From NCBI RefSeq assembly GCF_004786035.1, contig NZ_CP035088.1, forward strand, positions 1,214,001-1,278,000: a stretch of DNA of 64,000 nucleotides, in the 5' to 3' direction. Below are positions 18,317 to 28,075 of the stretch, piece by piece (within the stretch, counting starts at the first letter, position 1; each line of letters begins with the position of its first letter). The notes beneath the pieces were generated by a model that worked only from the letters and a program-made list of their open reading frames with translations, was not told the DNA's origin and ran no database searches. The position numbers and the translations under genes are program-made. This DNA is from Pseudomonas viciae. GTDB taxonomy: Bacteria; Pseudomonadota; Gammaproteobacteria; Pseudomonadales; Pseudomonadaceae.

Positions 18317-19939
18317 GTGAAGAACTGGACGTTGCGCCAACGCATCCTGGCGAGTTTTGCGGTGATCATCGCCATCATGTTGCTGATGGTGGTTGTCTCG
18401 TATTCGCGCTTGCTGAAGATCCAGGACAGTGAAGAAAAGGTTCGGGCCGATGCGGTGCCGGGGGTGTACTTCAGCTCCATGATTCGTGGCGGCTGGGTCG
18501 ACAGCTACGTCTTGACCCAACAGATCGTCGGTCTCTCGGGGAACCGGGAAATCACCGCCGAGGACAAGGCCCGCTACCAGGGCTTCGAGAAGCATCTGCG
18601 CGAGGAGATCCAGAACTATCAAAAGCTGATCCAGGACCCGGCCGACCAGGCTTCTTTCGATGAGTTCGAGGCCAATCACCAAGCGTTCAACCTGGCTATG
18701 GCGAAGGTCCTGGACCTGTATCAGCGCAAGGATTATGAGGGCGCGCGGCTGGCGCTGGACAAAGAGCTGACGCCTGCATGGGTGGGAGGTCGTGGGCACT
18801 TGAACCAAATCATCGAGCGCAATCGCGAGTTGGCGGAACAAGCCACCGGGACTATTGGCGACGCGGTAACGGCGGCCAAAGTGGCCATGGGCCTGGCGTT
18901 TCTCGTCGCGTTGATCGTCGCCTTACTCTGTGGGTTGCTGCTGATGCGCGCGATCATGGCGCCGATGAACCGCATCGTGGAAATCCTCGAGATCATGCGC
19001 AGCGGCGATCTGAGCGGGCGCCTGAATCTTGCACGCAAAGATGAATTCGGTGCGGTGGAAACCGGCTTCAACGACATGATGGCCGAGCTGACATCGTTGG
19101 TGTCCCAGGCCCAGCGCTCGTCGGTGCAGGTCACCACCTCGGTGACGGAGATTGCTGCGACCTCGCGCCAGCAACAGGCCACGGCCACCGAAACTGCCGC
19201 CACCACCACCGAAATCGGCGCGACGTCTCGAGAGATTGCCGCCACGTCCCGGGACCTGGTGCGCACCATGACCGAAGTCTCCACCGCCGCCGACCAGGCC
19301 TCGGTGGCTGCCGGCTCCGGGCAGCAAGGCCTGGCGCGCATGGAAGAAACCATGCATTCGGTGATGGGCGCAGCCGACCTGGTGAACGCCAAGTTGGCGA
19401 TCCTCAACGAGAAGGCCGGCAACATCAACCAAGTGGTGGTGACCATCGTCAAAGTGGCCGACCAGACCAACCTGCTGTCCCTCAACGCCGCTATCGAGGC
19501 CGAGAAAGCCGGTGAGTACGGCCGTGGTTTCGCCGTGGTCGCCACCGAAGTGCGGCGCCTGGCCGACCAGACCGCGGTGGCCACCTACGACATCGAGCAG
19601 ATGGTGCGCGAGATCCAGTCTGCCGTGTCGGCCGGGGTGATGGGCATGGACAAGTTCTCCGAGGAAGTGCGTCGTGGCATGGCCGAGGTGCAACAGATCG
19701 GCGAGCAGCTGTCGCAGATCATCCACCAGGTCCAGGCACTGGCGCCGCGGGTATTGATGGTCAACGAGGGCATGCAGGCCCAGGCCACCGGTGCCGAGCA
19801 GATCAACCACGCCTTGGTGCAACTGGGCGATGCCAGCAGCCAGACGGTCGAATCCCTGCGCCAGGCCAGTTCGGCCATTGACGAACTGAGCCAGGTGGCC
19901 GTTGGGCTGCGCAGTGGCGTTTCGCGTTTCAAAGTCTGA
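18317..19939 (+). CDS. wspA: Methyl-accepting chemotaxis-like receptor WspA
   Basis: 540-residue membrane receptor of the Wsp surface-sensing system. TM1 is at about residues 11-29, a helical periplasmic domain at 31-187, TM2 at 188-211, then HAMP to about 265 and a cytoplasmic signalling coiled coil. The hairpin tip that binds the CheW and CheA partners contains [20 protein letters not shown]. The start is a GTG ([10 protein letters not shown]) with CGAGG before it; this gives the same N-terminus and near-equal length (542) as P. aeruginosa WspA. The frame is open into the upstream REP, which is not coding. First gene of a tightly packed seven-gene operon. Confidence 0.95.
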   Translation: MKNWTLRQRILASFAVIIAIMLLMVVVSYSRLLKIQDSEEKVRADAVPGVYFSSMIRGGWVDSYVLTQQIVGLSGNREITAEDKARYQGFEKHLREEIQNYQKLIQDPADQASFDEFEANHQAFNLAMAKVLDLYQRKDYEGARLALDKELTPAWVGGRGHLNQIIERNRELAEQATGTIGDAVTAAKVAMGLAFLVALIVALLCGLLLMRAIMAPMNRIVEILEIMRSGDLSGRLNLARKDEFGAVETGFNDMMAELTSLVSQAQRSSVQVTTSVTEIAATSRQQQATATETAATTTEIGATSREIAATSRDLVRTMTEVSTAADQASVAAGSGQQGLARMEETMHSVMGAADLVNAKLAILNEKAGNINQVVVTIVKVADQTNLLSLNAAIEAEKAGEYGRGFAVVATEVRRLADQTAVATYDIEQMVREIQSAVSAGVMGMDKFSEEVRRGMAEVQQIGEQLSQIIHQVQALAPRVLMVNEGMQAQATGAEQINHALVQLGDASSQTVESLRQASSAIDELSQVAVGLRSGVSRFKV

Positions 19940-20475
19940 TGGGCGAATTCGAGACCAGGCGTGGCGCCGCGCCAGCGGCCCGCCAAACCCTGTTCCTGGT
20001 GTTTTGCATCGGTAACGAGCGCTACGCCCTGCAGGCCATCGATGTGGTGGAAGTGCTGCCGCGCCTGCCCCTCAAGCCCATTGCCCGGGCACCTGCGTGG
20101 GTGGCGGGGGTGTTTGCCTGGCGCGCGACGGTGGTGCCGGTGATCGACCTGTGTACCCTGACCTTCGGCCACAGCGCCGAGGCCCGTACCAGTACGCGGT
20201 TGGTGCTGGTGAACTACCGACCCGACCCACAGCAAGCGGCGCAGGTGCTGGGGCTGATTCTTGAGCAGGCCACCGATACCCTGCGCTGCGATCCCGCGGA
20301 TTTCCAGCCCTATGGCCTGGAAAACCGTCAGGCGCCGTACCTGGGCCCGGTGCGCGAAGACGCCCAGGGGTTGCTGCAATGGGTGCGGGTCAATGACCTG
20401 CTCGACGAGTCGGTGCGCGCCGTGTTGTTTCCCACGCCGCCGTTGAACCTTGATGACCTCGAGGTCCGGCCATGA
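19939..20475 (+). CDS. wspB: CheW-like coupling protein WspB
   Basis: 178-residue cytoplasmic CheW-domain protein linking WspA to the kinase WspE. The typical opening FLVFCIGNERYALQAIDVVE is followed by the core AWVAGVFAWRATVVPVIDL. Its ATG overlaps the wspA stop by one base (TGATG). It is the first of two CheW proteins in the operon; WspD is the second. In Wsp systems WspB and WspD are thought to differ in how they place the receptor arrays around the cell. Confidence 0.93.
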   Translation: MGEFETRRGAAPAARQTLFLVFCIGNERYALQAIDVVEVLPRLPLKPIARAPAWVAGVFAWRATVVPVIDLCTLTFGHSAEARTSTRLVLVNYRPDPQQAAQVLGLILEQATDTLRCDPADFQPYGLENRQAPYLGPVREDAQGLLQWVRVNDLLDESVRAVLFPTPPLNLDDLEVRP

Positions 20476-21734
20476 ACAACGACCAGCGTTTTTTCGACTT
20501 CCTCAAGGAGCGTATTGGCCTGGATGTCACCTCCGTCGGCACCGCGATCATCGAGCGCGCGCTGCGCCAACGCATCAGTGCCACGCCAGGGCGAACCGCT
20601 GATGAGTACTGGCAATGCCTGCAACACTCGGCCCAGGAACAGCAAGCGCTGATCGAGGCGGTGATCGTCCCGGAGACCTGGTTCTTCCGTTATCCCGAAT
20701 CCTTCGCGACCCTGGCCAAACTGGCCGTCAAGCGCCTGGCCGAGATTAAGCACCTGCGTGCGTTGCGCATCCTCAGCTTGCCGTGCTCCACCGGCGAAGA
20801 ACCCTACTCCATCGCCATGGCCTTGCTTGACGCGGGGCTTGGGCCTCATCAATTCAAGGTCGATGGGCTGGACGTCAGCCCGCTGTCGGTTTCGCGGGCC
20901 AAGGCAGCGCGCTACGGCAAGAATTCGTTTCGTGGCGCAGACCTTGTTTTTCGCGAGCGCCATTTCGACGCCGAAGAGGAGGGGTATCGCCTCAGCGAGC
21001 GGGTACGCGAACAGGTACGCCTGCAAGTGGGCAACCTGCTGGATCCGGCCTTGCTGGTGAACGAGGCACCCTACGATTTTGTGTTCTGCCGCAACTTGCT
21101 GATCTATTTCGACCAGCCAACCCAGCAGCAGGTGTTCGAGGTGCTCAAGCGCCTGACCCATCAGGACGGCGTGCTGTTTATCGGCCCCGCCGAGGGCAGT
21201 TTGTTGGGGCGGCTGGGCATGCGCTCGATCGGGATTGCCCAGTCGTTTGCCTTCAGCCGTCAAGGCGCGCCCGAGCCACAACCGTTGCCAACCTTGATAC
21301 CGACTCCGCTGCCCGTGCGTCAGCCGCACCGGGTCGTGCCCCCCGCACCCCGGCCTCGGCCGTTTGCCGGCGGCGTGTCGCCGATTGTCGAGCCCAAAGG
21401 CAGCGACGCCACCACGTTGCTGGCCAATATCGCCGCCCTGGCCAACAGTGGCAAAAGCGCCGAGGCCCGCGCTGCCTGCGAGCAGTACTTGCGCAGCCAC
21501 GAGCCCAAGGCCCAGGTGTTCTACTGGTTGGGCCTGCTCAGCGACATGGCCGGCAGTGCGCTTGAAGCCCAGGGTTTTTATCGCAAGGCGCTTTATCTTG
21601 AACCGCAACACGCCGAGGCCCTGGTGCATCTGGCGGCGCTGCTGGCTTCCCAGGGAGACGCGGCCGGAGCCCGTCGATTGCAGGAACGCGCCGCCCGTAG
21701 CGGGCGCGCAGCAGACAGTGAGCGTAAACGATGA
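20472..21734 (+). CDS. wspC: CheR-type receptor methyltransferase WspC
   Basis: 420-residue SAM-dependent methyltransferase that methylates glutamates of WspA and raises Wsp output. CheR elements are the N-terminal helical part (FFDFLKERIGLDVTSVG), ETWFFRYPESF, the SAM loop LSLPCSTGEEPYSIAM and FVFCRNLLIYF. After a proline-rich linker (residues about 275-310) a TPR-like region follows (AQVFYWLGLLSDMAGSALEA), as in other WspC proteins. It starts on an ATGA overlap with wspB. Confidence 0.94.
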   Translation: MNNDQRFFDFLKERIGLDVTSVGTAIIERALRQRISATPGRTADEYWQCLQHSAQEQQALIEAVIVPETWFFRYPESFATLAKLAVKRLAEIKHLRALRILSLPCSTGEEPYSIAMALLDAGLGPHQFKVDGLDVSPLSVSRAKAARYGKNSFRGADLVFRERHFDAEEEGYRLSERVREQVRLQVGNLLDPALLVNEAPYDFVFCRNLLIYFDQPTQQQVFEVLKRLTHQDGVLFIGPAEGSLLGRLGMRSIGIAQSFAFSRQGAPEPQPLPTLIPTPLPVRQPHRVVPPAPRPRPFAGGVSPIVEPKGSDATTLLANIAALANSGKSAEARAACEQYLRSHEPKAQVFYWLGLLSDMAGSALEAQGFYRKALYLEPQHAEALVHLAALLASQGDAAGARRLQERAARSGRAADSERKR

Positions 21735-22402
21735 GCGGTTCGGTTTTTTACAACGTCACCCATGACGATGCCCAGGCCATCGACGACTGCTGGAATCGCA
21801 TTGGCGTGCATGGCGACAAATCCTGTCCGTTGCTTGCCGAGCATATCCACTGTCGCAACTGCTCGGTGTACTCGCGTGCCGCCACCCGGCTGCTCGACCG
21901 CTATGCCTTGCCGCACGACGACCGAGACCTGGCCATTGCGCCGTTGGACAGCGATGTCGTCACTCGCTCGTTGTTGATGTTCCGCCTGGGCGAAGAGTGG
22001 CTGGCCTTGGCCACCCGTAGCCTGGTGGAGGTGGCGCCGTTGCAACCGATCCATTCGCTGCCCCACCAGCGTTCGCGGGCCTTGCTGGGCGTGGCGAATG
22101 TACGGGGGGCATTGGTGGCCTGCCTGTCGCTGGTAGAGCTGCTGGACCTGGAACCCGGCGGGGCAGCGGTTCCTGGCGCACGGGTCATGCCGCGCATGTT
22201 GATTGTCGCGGCCAAGGGCGGGCCTGTCGTGGTACCGGTGGATGAAGTGGACGGCATCCACGCCATCGACGAACGCATCCTCGAGAGCGCTTCGCAATCG
22301 GCGGGCAAATACACCCGTGGCGTATTGCAGTACAAGGGGCGCAGCCTGCGCTGGCTGGACGAAGAACAGTTGCTGTCCGCCGTGACCCGGAGCCTGTCAT
22401 GA
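21731..22402 (+). CDS. wspD: CheW-like coupling protein WspD
   Basis: 223-residue CheW-domain protein with an N-terminal extension of about 75 residues (CWNRIGVHGDKSCPLLAEHI ... HCRNCSVYSRAATRLLDR) carrying four cysteines, before the CheW fold (LLMFRLGEEWLALATRSLVE). The extension is characteristic of WspD. It overlaps both wspC and wspE by four bases (ATGA), giving strict translational coupling. Confidence 0.93.
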   Translation: MSGSVFYNVTHDDAQAIDDCWNRIGVHGDKSCPLLAEHIHCRNCSVYSRAATRLLDRYALPHDDRDLAIAPLDSDVVTRSLLMFRLGEEWLALATRSLVEVAPLQPIHSLPHQRSRALLGVANVRGALVACLSLVELLDLEPGGAAVPGARVMPRMLIVAAKGGPVVVPVDEVDGIHAIDERILESASQSAGKYTRGVLQYKGRSLRWLDEEQLLSAVTRSLS

Positions 22403-24657
22403 CCCCCGATCAGATGCGCGATGCCTCGTTGCTGGAGTTGTTCAGCCTGGAAGCCGAAGCCCAGACTCAAGTGCTCAGCGCCGGCCTGTTGGCCCTGGAG
22501 CGCGATCCGACCCAGGCCGATCACCTTGAGTCGTGCATGCGCGCGGCCCATTCCCTCAAGGGCGCGGCGCGGATCGTCGGAGTGGACGCCGGCGTCAGCG
22601 TGGCCCACGTGATGGAAGATTGCCTGGTCAGCGCCCAGGAGCGCCGGTTGGTCTTGAGCGCCGAACACATCGACGCCTTGCTGCAAGGCACCGACCTGTT
22701 GACACGCATCGCTACACCGGGCAACACGATCGGCACCTCGGACGTCGACGCCTATGTGGCGTTGATGGGGCGTTTGCTCGATCCCAATGCGGCGCAGACC
22801 CCGGCGGCGCCAATAGTCGATAGACCTGTCGAACCATCCCGCGTCGAACTGCCGGAACCCGAGCCGGCCGTGCCAATGGAACCGGCCCCTAAAACCAAGC
22901 GGGTCACCGAAGGTGGCGAGCGGGTCCTGCGAGTCACGGCTGAACGCCTCAACAGCCTGCTGGACCTGTCGAGCAAATCCCTGGTGGAAACCCAGCGCCT
23001 CAAGCCCTGGCTGGCGACGATGCAGCGGCTCAAGCGCCAGCAGAGCAACGGCTTGCGTGCCCTGGAGGCGTTGAATTTGCACCTCAAGGATCATGCCCTC
23101 AGCCTGCAGGCCCAGGAAGCCCTGGGCGATGCCCGGCGCCTGCTGGCTGAAACCCAGCAATTGCTGGCGCAAAAGCACGCCGAACTGGACGAGTTTGCCT
23201 GGCAGGCCAGCCAGCGGGCGCAGGTGCTGTACGACACGGCGTTGGCCTGTCGAATGCGCCCATTCGCCGATGTACTCTCGGGACAGGCGCGGATGGTCCG
23301 GGACTTGGGCCGCAGCCTGGGCAAGCAGGTACGCCTGGAGATTGAAGGCGAGAAAACCCAGGTCGACCGCGACGTGCTGGAAAAGCTCGAGGCGCCGCTG
23401 ACTCACCTGCTGCGCAACGCCGTGGACCACGGCATCGAAACGCCGGAGCTGCGGGTGCTGGCGGGCAAACCTGCCGAAGGCCTGATCCGTCTGCGCGCCT
23501 CCCATCAGGCCGGTCTGTTGGTGCTGGAACTGGCGGATGATGGCGCCGGCGTGGACCTGGAACGGGTGCGCCGCAGTATCGTCGCGCGCGGCCTTTCCCC
23601 TGAGCAAACCGCTGCCAGTTTGAGCGAAGAGGAACTGCTGACCTTCCTGTTCCTGCCCGGTTTCAGCCTGCGCGACAAAGTCACCGAAGTGTCCGGGCGC
23701 GGCGTCGGCCTGGACGCTGTCCAGCACATGGTCCGGCAGTTGCGCGGCGCGGTGGTGCTGGAGCAGACGGCGGGCCAGGGCAGCCGTTTTCACCTCGAGG
23801 TGCCGTTGACGCTCTCGGTGGTGCGTAGCCTGGTGGTGGAAGTCGGCGACGAAGCCTATGCCTTTCCCCTGGCCCACATCGAGCGCATGTGCGACTTGGC
23901 GCCGGAGGACATCGTGCAGGTCGAAGGCCGCCAGCATTTCTGGCATGAAGGCCGGCATGTGGGGCTGGTTGCCGCCAGCCAGTTGCTCAATCGCCCGGCC
24001 ACGCAGAACAGCGGCCAGACCCTCAAGGTGGTGGTGATCCGCGAACGCGAAGCGGTTTACGGCGTGGCGGTGGAACGGTTCATCGGCGAGCGGACCCTGG
24101 TGGTGTTGCCCCTCGACGAACGCCTGGGCAAGGTCCAGGACATTTCGGCCGGGGCCTTGCTCGACGATGGCTCAGTGGTGTTGATTGTCGATGTCGAAGA
24201 CCTGCTGCGCTCGGTGGACAAGCTGCTCGACACCGGGCGCCTGGAGCGCATTGCCCGCCAGAACCAGACCCAGGCCGCGCGCAAGCGGATCCTGGTGGTG
24301 GACGACTCCCTCACCGTGCGCGAGTTGCAACGCAAGCTGCTGCTCAATCGCGGCTACGACGTAGCGGTAGCGGTGGACGGCATGGACGGCTGGAATGCCT
24401 TGCGTTCGGAAGACTTTGACCTGCTGATCACCGACATCGACATGCCGCGCATGGACGGTATCGAGCTGGTGTCGCTGCTGCGGCGCGACAACCGCTTGCA
24501 ATCGCTGCCGGTAATGGTGGTGTCCTACAAGGATCGCGAAGAAGATCGCCGCCGTGGCCTGGACGCCGGAGCCGACTATTATCTAGCCAAGGCGAGTTTC
24601 CACGATGACGCGTTACTCGACGCCGTGGTCGAACTGATCGGAGGAGCCCGCGTTTGA
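22399..24657 (+). CDS. wspE: Hybrid CheA-type histidine kinase/response regulator WspE
   Basis: 752-residue signalling kinase. The Hpt domain has phospho-acceptor H51 in AAHSLKGAARI. A Pro/Glu linker (about 133-170) follows, then the dimerisation helix, HATPase (HLLRNAVDHGIETPELRVLA; DDGAGVD; GRGVGLDAV), a CheW-like regulatory domain (EVGDEAYAFPLAHIERM) and a C-terminal receiver from about residue 629 with D679 in LLITDIDMP. It autophosphorylates on signal from WspA and passes phosphate to WspR (activation) and WspF. Missense changes here commonly cause wrinkly-spreader types in P. fluorescens; I see no obvious lesion. Confidence 0.95.
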   Translation: MTPDQMRDASLLELFSLEAEAQTQVLSAGLLALERDPTQADHLESCMRAAHSLKGAARIVGVDAGVSVAHVMEDCLVSAQERRLVLSAEHIDALLQGTDLLTRIATPGNTIGTSDVDAYVALMGRLLDPNAAQTPAAPIVDRPVEPSRVELPEPEPAVPMEPAPKTKRVTEGGERVLRVTAERLNSLLDLSSKSLVETQRLKPWLATMQRLKRQQSNGLRALEALNLHLKDHALSLQAQEALGDARRLLAETQQLLAQKHAELDEFAWQASQRAQVLYDTALACRMRPFADVLSGQARMVRDLGRSLGKQVRLEIEGEKTQVDRDVLEKLEAPLTHLLRNAVDHGIETPELRVLAGKPAEGLIRLRASHQAGLLVLELADDGAGVDLERVRRSIVARGLSPEQTAASLSEEELLTFLFLPGFSLRDKVTEVSGRGVGLDAVQHMVRQLRGAVVLEQTAGQGSRFHLEVPLTLSVVRSLVVEVGDEAYAFPLAHIERMCDLAPEDIVQVEGRQHFWHEGRHVGLVAASQLLNRPATQNSGQTLKVVVIREREAVYGVAVERFIGERTLVVLPLDERLGKVQDISAGALLDDGSVVLIVDVEDLLRSVDKLLDTGRLERIARQNQTQAARKRILVVDDSLTVRELQRKLLLNRGYDVAVAVDGMDGWNALRSEDFDLLITDIDMPRMDGIELVSLLRRDNRLQSLPVMVVSYKDREEDRRRGLDAGADYYLAKASFHDDALLDAVVELIGGARV

Positions 24658-25664
24658 AGATCGCCATCGTCAATGACATGCCCCTGGCGGTCGAAGCCTT
24701 GCGCCGTGCACTGGCGTTCGAGCCGGCGCATCAATTGGTCTGGGTGGCCGCCAACGGGGCCGAGGCGGTACAACGCTGTGCCGAATACACCCCGGACCTG
24801 ATCCTGATGGACCTGTTCATGCCGATCATGGATGGTGTGGAGGCTACCCGGCGGATCATGGCCCAGACCCCATGCGCCATTGTGATTGTCACCGGTGACA
24901 GCCAGCAGAACGTCCACCGGGTGTTCGAAGCGATGGGGCACGGCGCGCTGGATGTGGTCGATACGCCGGCCTTGGGCGTGGGCAATCCCGCGGACGCGGC
25001 GGCGCCGTTGCTGCGCAAGATCACCAACATTGGTTGGCTGATCGGCGAGCGTGGCAACCGTGAGCGATCCGCTCCGGCGGCCCAGCGTGCTTCGGTGTCG
25101 CGCAAAAGCCTGGTGGCCATCGGCTCGTCGGCGGGTGGGCCGGCCGCGTTGGAGGTGCTGCTAAAGGCGTTACCCCGTGACTTTGCCCCGGCCATTGTGT
25201 TGGTCCAGCATGTGGACGAAGTATTTGCCGCCGGCATGGCCGAGTGGCTGAGCGGTGCGTCGGGCCACAAGGTCCGCCTGGCGCTGCACGGCGAGACGCC
25301 GCAAAGCGGCACGGTGTTGCTGGCCGGGACCAATCACCATCTGCGTTTGTTGAAAGACGGCACCCTGGCTTATACCGCCGAGCCGGTGAACGAGATCTAT
25401 CGGCCTTCCATCGACGTGTTTTTCGAAAGTGTCGCCCACTTCTGGAGCGGTGATGCGGTGGGCGTTTTGCTCACCGGCATGGGCCGCGACGGTGCGCAAG
25501 GGCTTAAACTCTTGCGTCAGCAGGGCTGTGTGACCATCGCCCAGGACCAGCAGAGCAGCGCCGTCTACGGCATGCCCAAAGCAGCGGCCGCCATTGATGC
25601 GGCCGCGCAGGTTCTTGCGCTGGACAAAATAGCACCCCGGTTGGTGGAGATTTTTAGCCAATGA
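24654..25664 (+). CDS. wspF: CheB-type methylesterase and negative regulator WspF
   Basis: 336-residue response-regulator methylesterase. The receiver domain has D53 in ILMDLFMP. The C-terminal esterase has catalytic S159 (IGSSAGGP), H186 (LVQHVDE) and D279 (GMGRDG). It removes methyl groups from WspA and resets the system; loss of WspF gives constitutive c-di-GMP and wrinkly colonies. The start is a TTG whose TTGA overlaps the wspE stop, so translation depends on re-initiation. All catalytic residues are intact, so the Wsp brake should work. Confidence 0.94.
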   Translation: MKIAIVNDMPLAVEALRRALAFEPAHQLVWVAANGAEAVQRCAEYTPDLILMDLFMPIMDGVEATRRIMAQTPCAIVIVTGDSQQNVHRVFEAMGHGALDVVDTPALGVGNPADAAAPLLRKITNIGWLIGERGNRERSAPAAQRASVSRKSLVAIGSSAGGPAALEVLLKALPRDFAPAIVLVQHVDEVFAAGMAEWLSGASGHKVRLALHGETPQSGTVLLAGTNHHLRLLKDGTLAYTAEPVNEIYRPSIDVFFESVAHFWSGDAVGVLLTGMGRDGAQGLKLLRQQGCVTIAQDQQSSAVYGMPKAAAAIDAAAQVLALDKIAPRLVEIFSQ

Positions 25665-25709
25665 CGAACCTCAGCCTCTTGGCCCCAAGCCTTACTCAGG
25701 TAAGCCCCC

Positions 25710-26711
25710 ATGAATGATTTACAGCTCGACGATTTCAAGAATGATGAGAACGCCGCCATGGTCCTGCTGGTCGACGACCAGGCGATGATCGGCGAGGCGG
25801 TGCGACGCGGGCTGTCGAATGAAGACAACATTGACTTCCACTTCTGCTCCGACCCTCACCAGGCCATCGCTCACGCTGTTCGCATCAAGCCAACGGTGAT
25901 TCTTCAGGATCTGGTGATGCCCGGCCTCGACGGCCTGAACCTGGTGCGTGAATACCGCAACAATCCGGCCACTCGTGATATTCCGATCATTGTCCTGTCC
26001 ACCAAGGAGGACCCGCTGGTCAAGAGCGCGGCGTTCGCTGCCGGGGCCAACGACTACCTGGTCAAATTGCCGGACAACATCGAGCTGGTGGCGCGCATCC
26101 GTTATCACTCGCGCTCCTACATGATGCTGTTGCAGCGCGATGCGGCCTATCGCGCCCTGCGGGTCAGCCAGCAGCAACTGCTCGACACCAACCTGGTGCT
26201 GCAACGGCTGATGAACTCCGACGGCCTGACCGGGCTGTCAAACCGCCGGCATTTCGATGAGTACCTGGAGCTGGAGTGGCGCAGGGCGATGCGCGATCAG
26301 AGCCAACTGTCGCTGTTGATGATCGACGTGGATTACTTCAAGTCCTATAACGACAACTTTGGTCATCTGGAGGGCGACGAAGCCCTGCGCAAGGTTGCCA
26401 CGGCGATCCGTGATGCATGCAGTCGCCCGTCCGACCTGCCGGCTCGTTACGGCGGTGAGGAGTTCGCCCTGGTCTTGCCCAGCACCTCGGCTGGCGGCGC
26501 GCGGCTGATGGCGGAAAAGCTGCGCCAGAGCGTCGTTGCCCTGAAAATCCCCCACACCACTCCCGACGACGGAGCAAGCCTGACCATCAGCGTCGGCGTC
26601 GCGACTCTCACCCCTCAGCCGGGCAGTGATTGCCGGCAGCTGATTTCGGCGGCGGATAAGGGGTTGTACATGGCCAAGCACAATGGGCGTAATCGGGTGG
26701 GTTTCGAATAA
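25710..26711 (+). CDS. wspR: Response regulator diguanylate cyclase WspR
   Basis: 333-residue output protein of the Wsp pathway, which makes c-di-GMP from two GTP. The receiver domain has D67 ([12 protein letters not shown]) as phospho-acceptor. A helical stalk follows, then a GGDEF domain with active-site GGEEF at 248-252. The inhibitory I-site RxxD (RPSD, 239-242) lies five residues before it, so product inhibition is expected. It follows wspF after 45 bases with no terminator and closes the operon. Product drives cellulose or other biofilm polymers in this genus. Confidence 0.96.
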   Translation: MNDLQLDDFKNDENAAMVLLVDDQAMIGEAVRRGLSNEDNIDFHFCSDPHQAIAHAVRIKPTVILQDLVMPGLDGLNLVREYRNNPATRDIPIIVLSTKEDPLVKSAAFAAGANDYLVKLPDNIELVARIRYHSRSYMMLLQRDAAYRALRVSQQQLLDTNLVLQRLMNSDGLTGLSNRRHFDEYLELEWRRAMRDQSQLSLLMIDVDYFKSYNDNFGHLEGDEALRKVATAIRDACSRPSDLPARYGGEEFALVLPSTSAGGARLMAEKLRQSVVALKIPHTTPDDGASLTISVGVATLTPQPGSDCRQLISAADKGLYMAKHNGRNRVGFE

Positions 26712-26869
26712 TTTGTCGCGCTGGGAGGGATGCTTTTGTGGCGAGGGGTATTGTGCAGAATCCCTCCTGAACCTCATTCCCCCCTAAAGCCGCCAGGCGG
26801 GCTGCCGCTGGCGTTTGATTACGTTATACTCGCCGGCTTTCAAAAGTTCGCCAACGAGTGCTGCCCGCC

Positions 26870-27965
26870 ATGGAAATCAACCCGATCCTGAACACCATCA
26901 AGGACCTGTCCGAGCGCTCCGAAACTATTCGGGGGTATCTTTGACTACGATCAAAAGCATGAGCGTCTGACCGAAGTCAATCGCGAGCTTGAAGATCCGA
27001 ATGTCTGGAACAACCCGTCCTATGCCCAGGAACTGGGCCGCGAGCGCGCTGCGCTGGCGCAGATCGTCGAGACCCTGGACGAAATGTCCAGCGGCCTGGC
27101 CGACTGCCGCGACCTGTTGGACATGGCCGTCGAAGAAAACGATGAAGGCGCGGTCGGCGATGTCGTCGCCGAGCTGACACGTCTCGAGGAGGCCTTGGCC
27201 AAACTCGAGTTCCGTCGCATGTTCAGCGGCGAGATGGACATGAACAACGCCTACCTGGACATCCAGGCCGGTTCCGGCGGCACCGAGGCCCAGGACTGGG
27301 CCAACATCCTGCTGCGCATGTACCTGCGCTGGGCCGACAAACGCGGTTTCGACGCGACCATCATGGAACTGTCGGCCGGTGAAGTCGCCGGGATCAAGGG
27401 CGCCACCGTGCACATCAAGGGCGAATACGCCTTTGGCTGGCTGCGTACCGAGATCGGCGTGCACCGCCTGGTGCGCAAGAGCCCGTTCGATTCCGGCAAC
27501 CGTCGCCACACCTCGTTCTCGGCGGTGTTCGTTTCGCCGGAAATCGATGACAACATCGAAATCGACATCAACCCGTCGGACCTGCGCATCGATACCTACC
27601 GTTCCTCCGGGGCCGGTGGCCAGCACGTTAACACCACCGATTCGGCCGTACGGATTACCCACGTACCGACCAACACCGTGGTCAGTTGCCAGAACGAGCG
27701 CTCCCAGCACGCCAACAAAGACACCGCGATGAAAATGCTGCGGGCCCGTTTGTACGAGCAGGAAGTGCAGAAGCGCAACGCGGCGTCCCAGGCCCTGGAA
27801 GACACCAAGTCGGACATCGGCTGGGGTCATCAGATCCGTTCGTACGTACTCGACGCCTCGCGGATCAAGGACCTGCGCACCAGCATCGAACGCAGCGACT
27901 GCGACAAGGTGCTCGATGGCGACATCGACGAATACCTGGTGGCGAGCCTCAAGCAAGGCCTGTAA
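26870..27965 (+). CDS. prfB: Peptide chain release factor 2 (programmed +1 frameshift)
   Basis: 364-residue RF2 that reads UAA and UGA. Codons 1-24 run from the ATG at 26870 to CTT, then an in-frame TGA (26942-26944); skipping one T lets translation continue in the +1 frame from 26943 to the stop at 27965. The second part carries the anticodon-like SPF motif ([11 protein letters not shown]) and the catalytic GGQ ([15 protein letters not shown]). Low RF2 favours the shift, so the protein regulates its own synthesis. TATACT at 26825-26830 may be the -10 box. It is followed by lysS after 110 bases. Confidence 0.97.
26930..26945 (+). promoter_or_regulatory. RF2 programmed frameshift site
   Basis: The internal Shine-Dalgarno-like GGGGG lies just before TAT CTT TGA C, the canonical slippery site. 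The CTT codon re-pairs on TTT when UGA decoding is slow. Confidence 0.95.
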
Positions 27966-28075
27966 CGCGATACCCATGCGGCGGGCAGGCACGCTTCCAC
28001 TCAGGAGCGAGGCTTGTCCGCAAACTCCGGCCCCGGGGCCGGGGGCAACGAACCTGTGATGGAATCATTAAAGAC

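Noticed and set aside
21901..23958. Long minus-strand frame opposite wspD and wspE
   Set aside because: Shadow of high-GC coding sequence: its translation is low-complexity in His/Gln/Arg with no domain, while the plus strand encodes intact WspD and WspE.
26942..26944. In-frame stop near the start of prfB as a sign of a pseudogene
   Set aside because: The TGA lies in the canonical RF2 frameshift site and the rest of the gene is intact.
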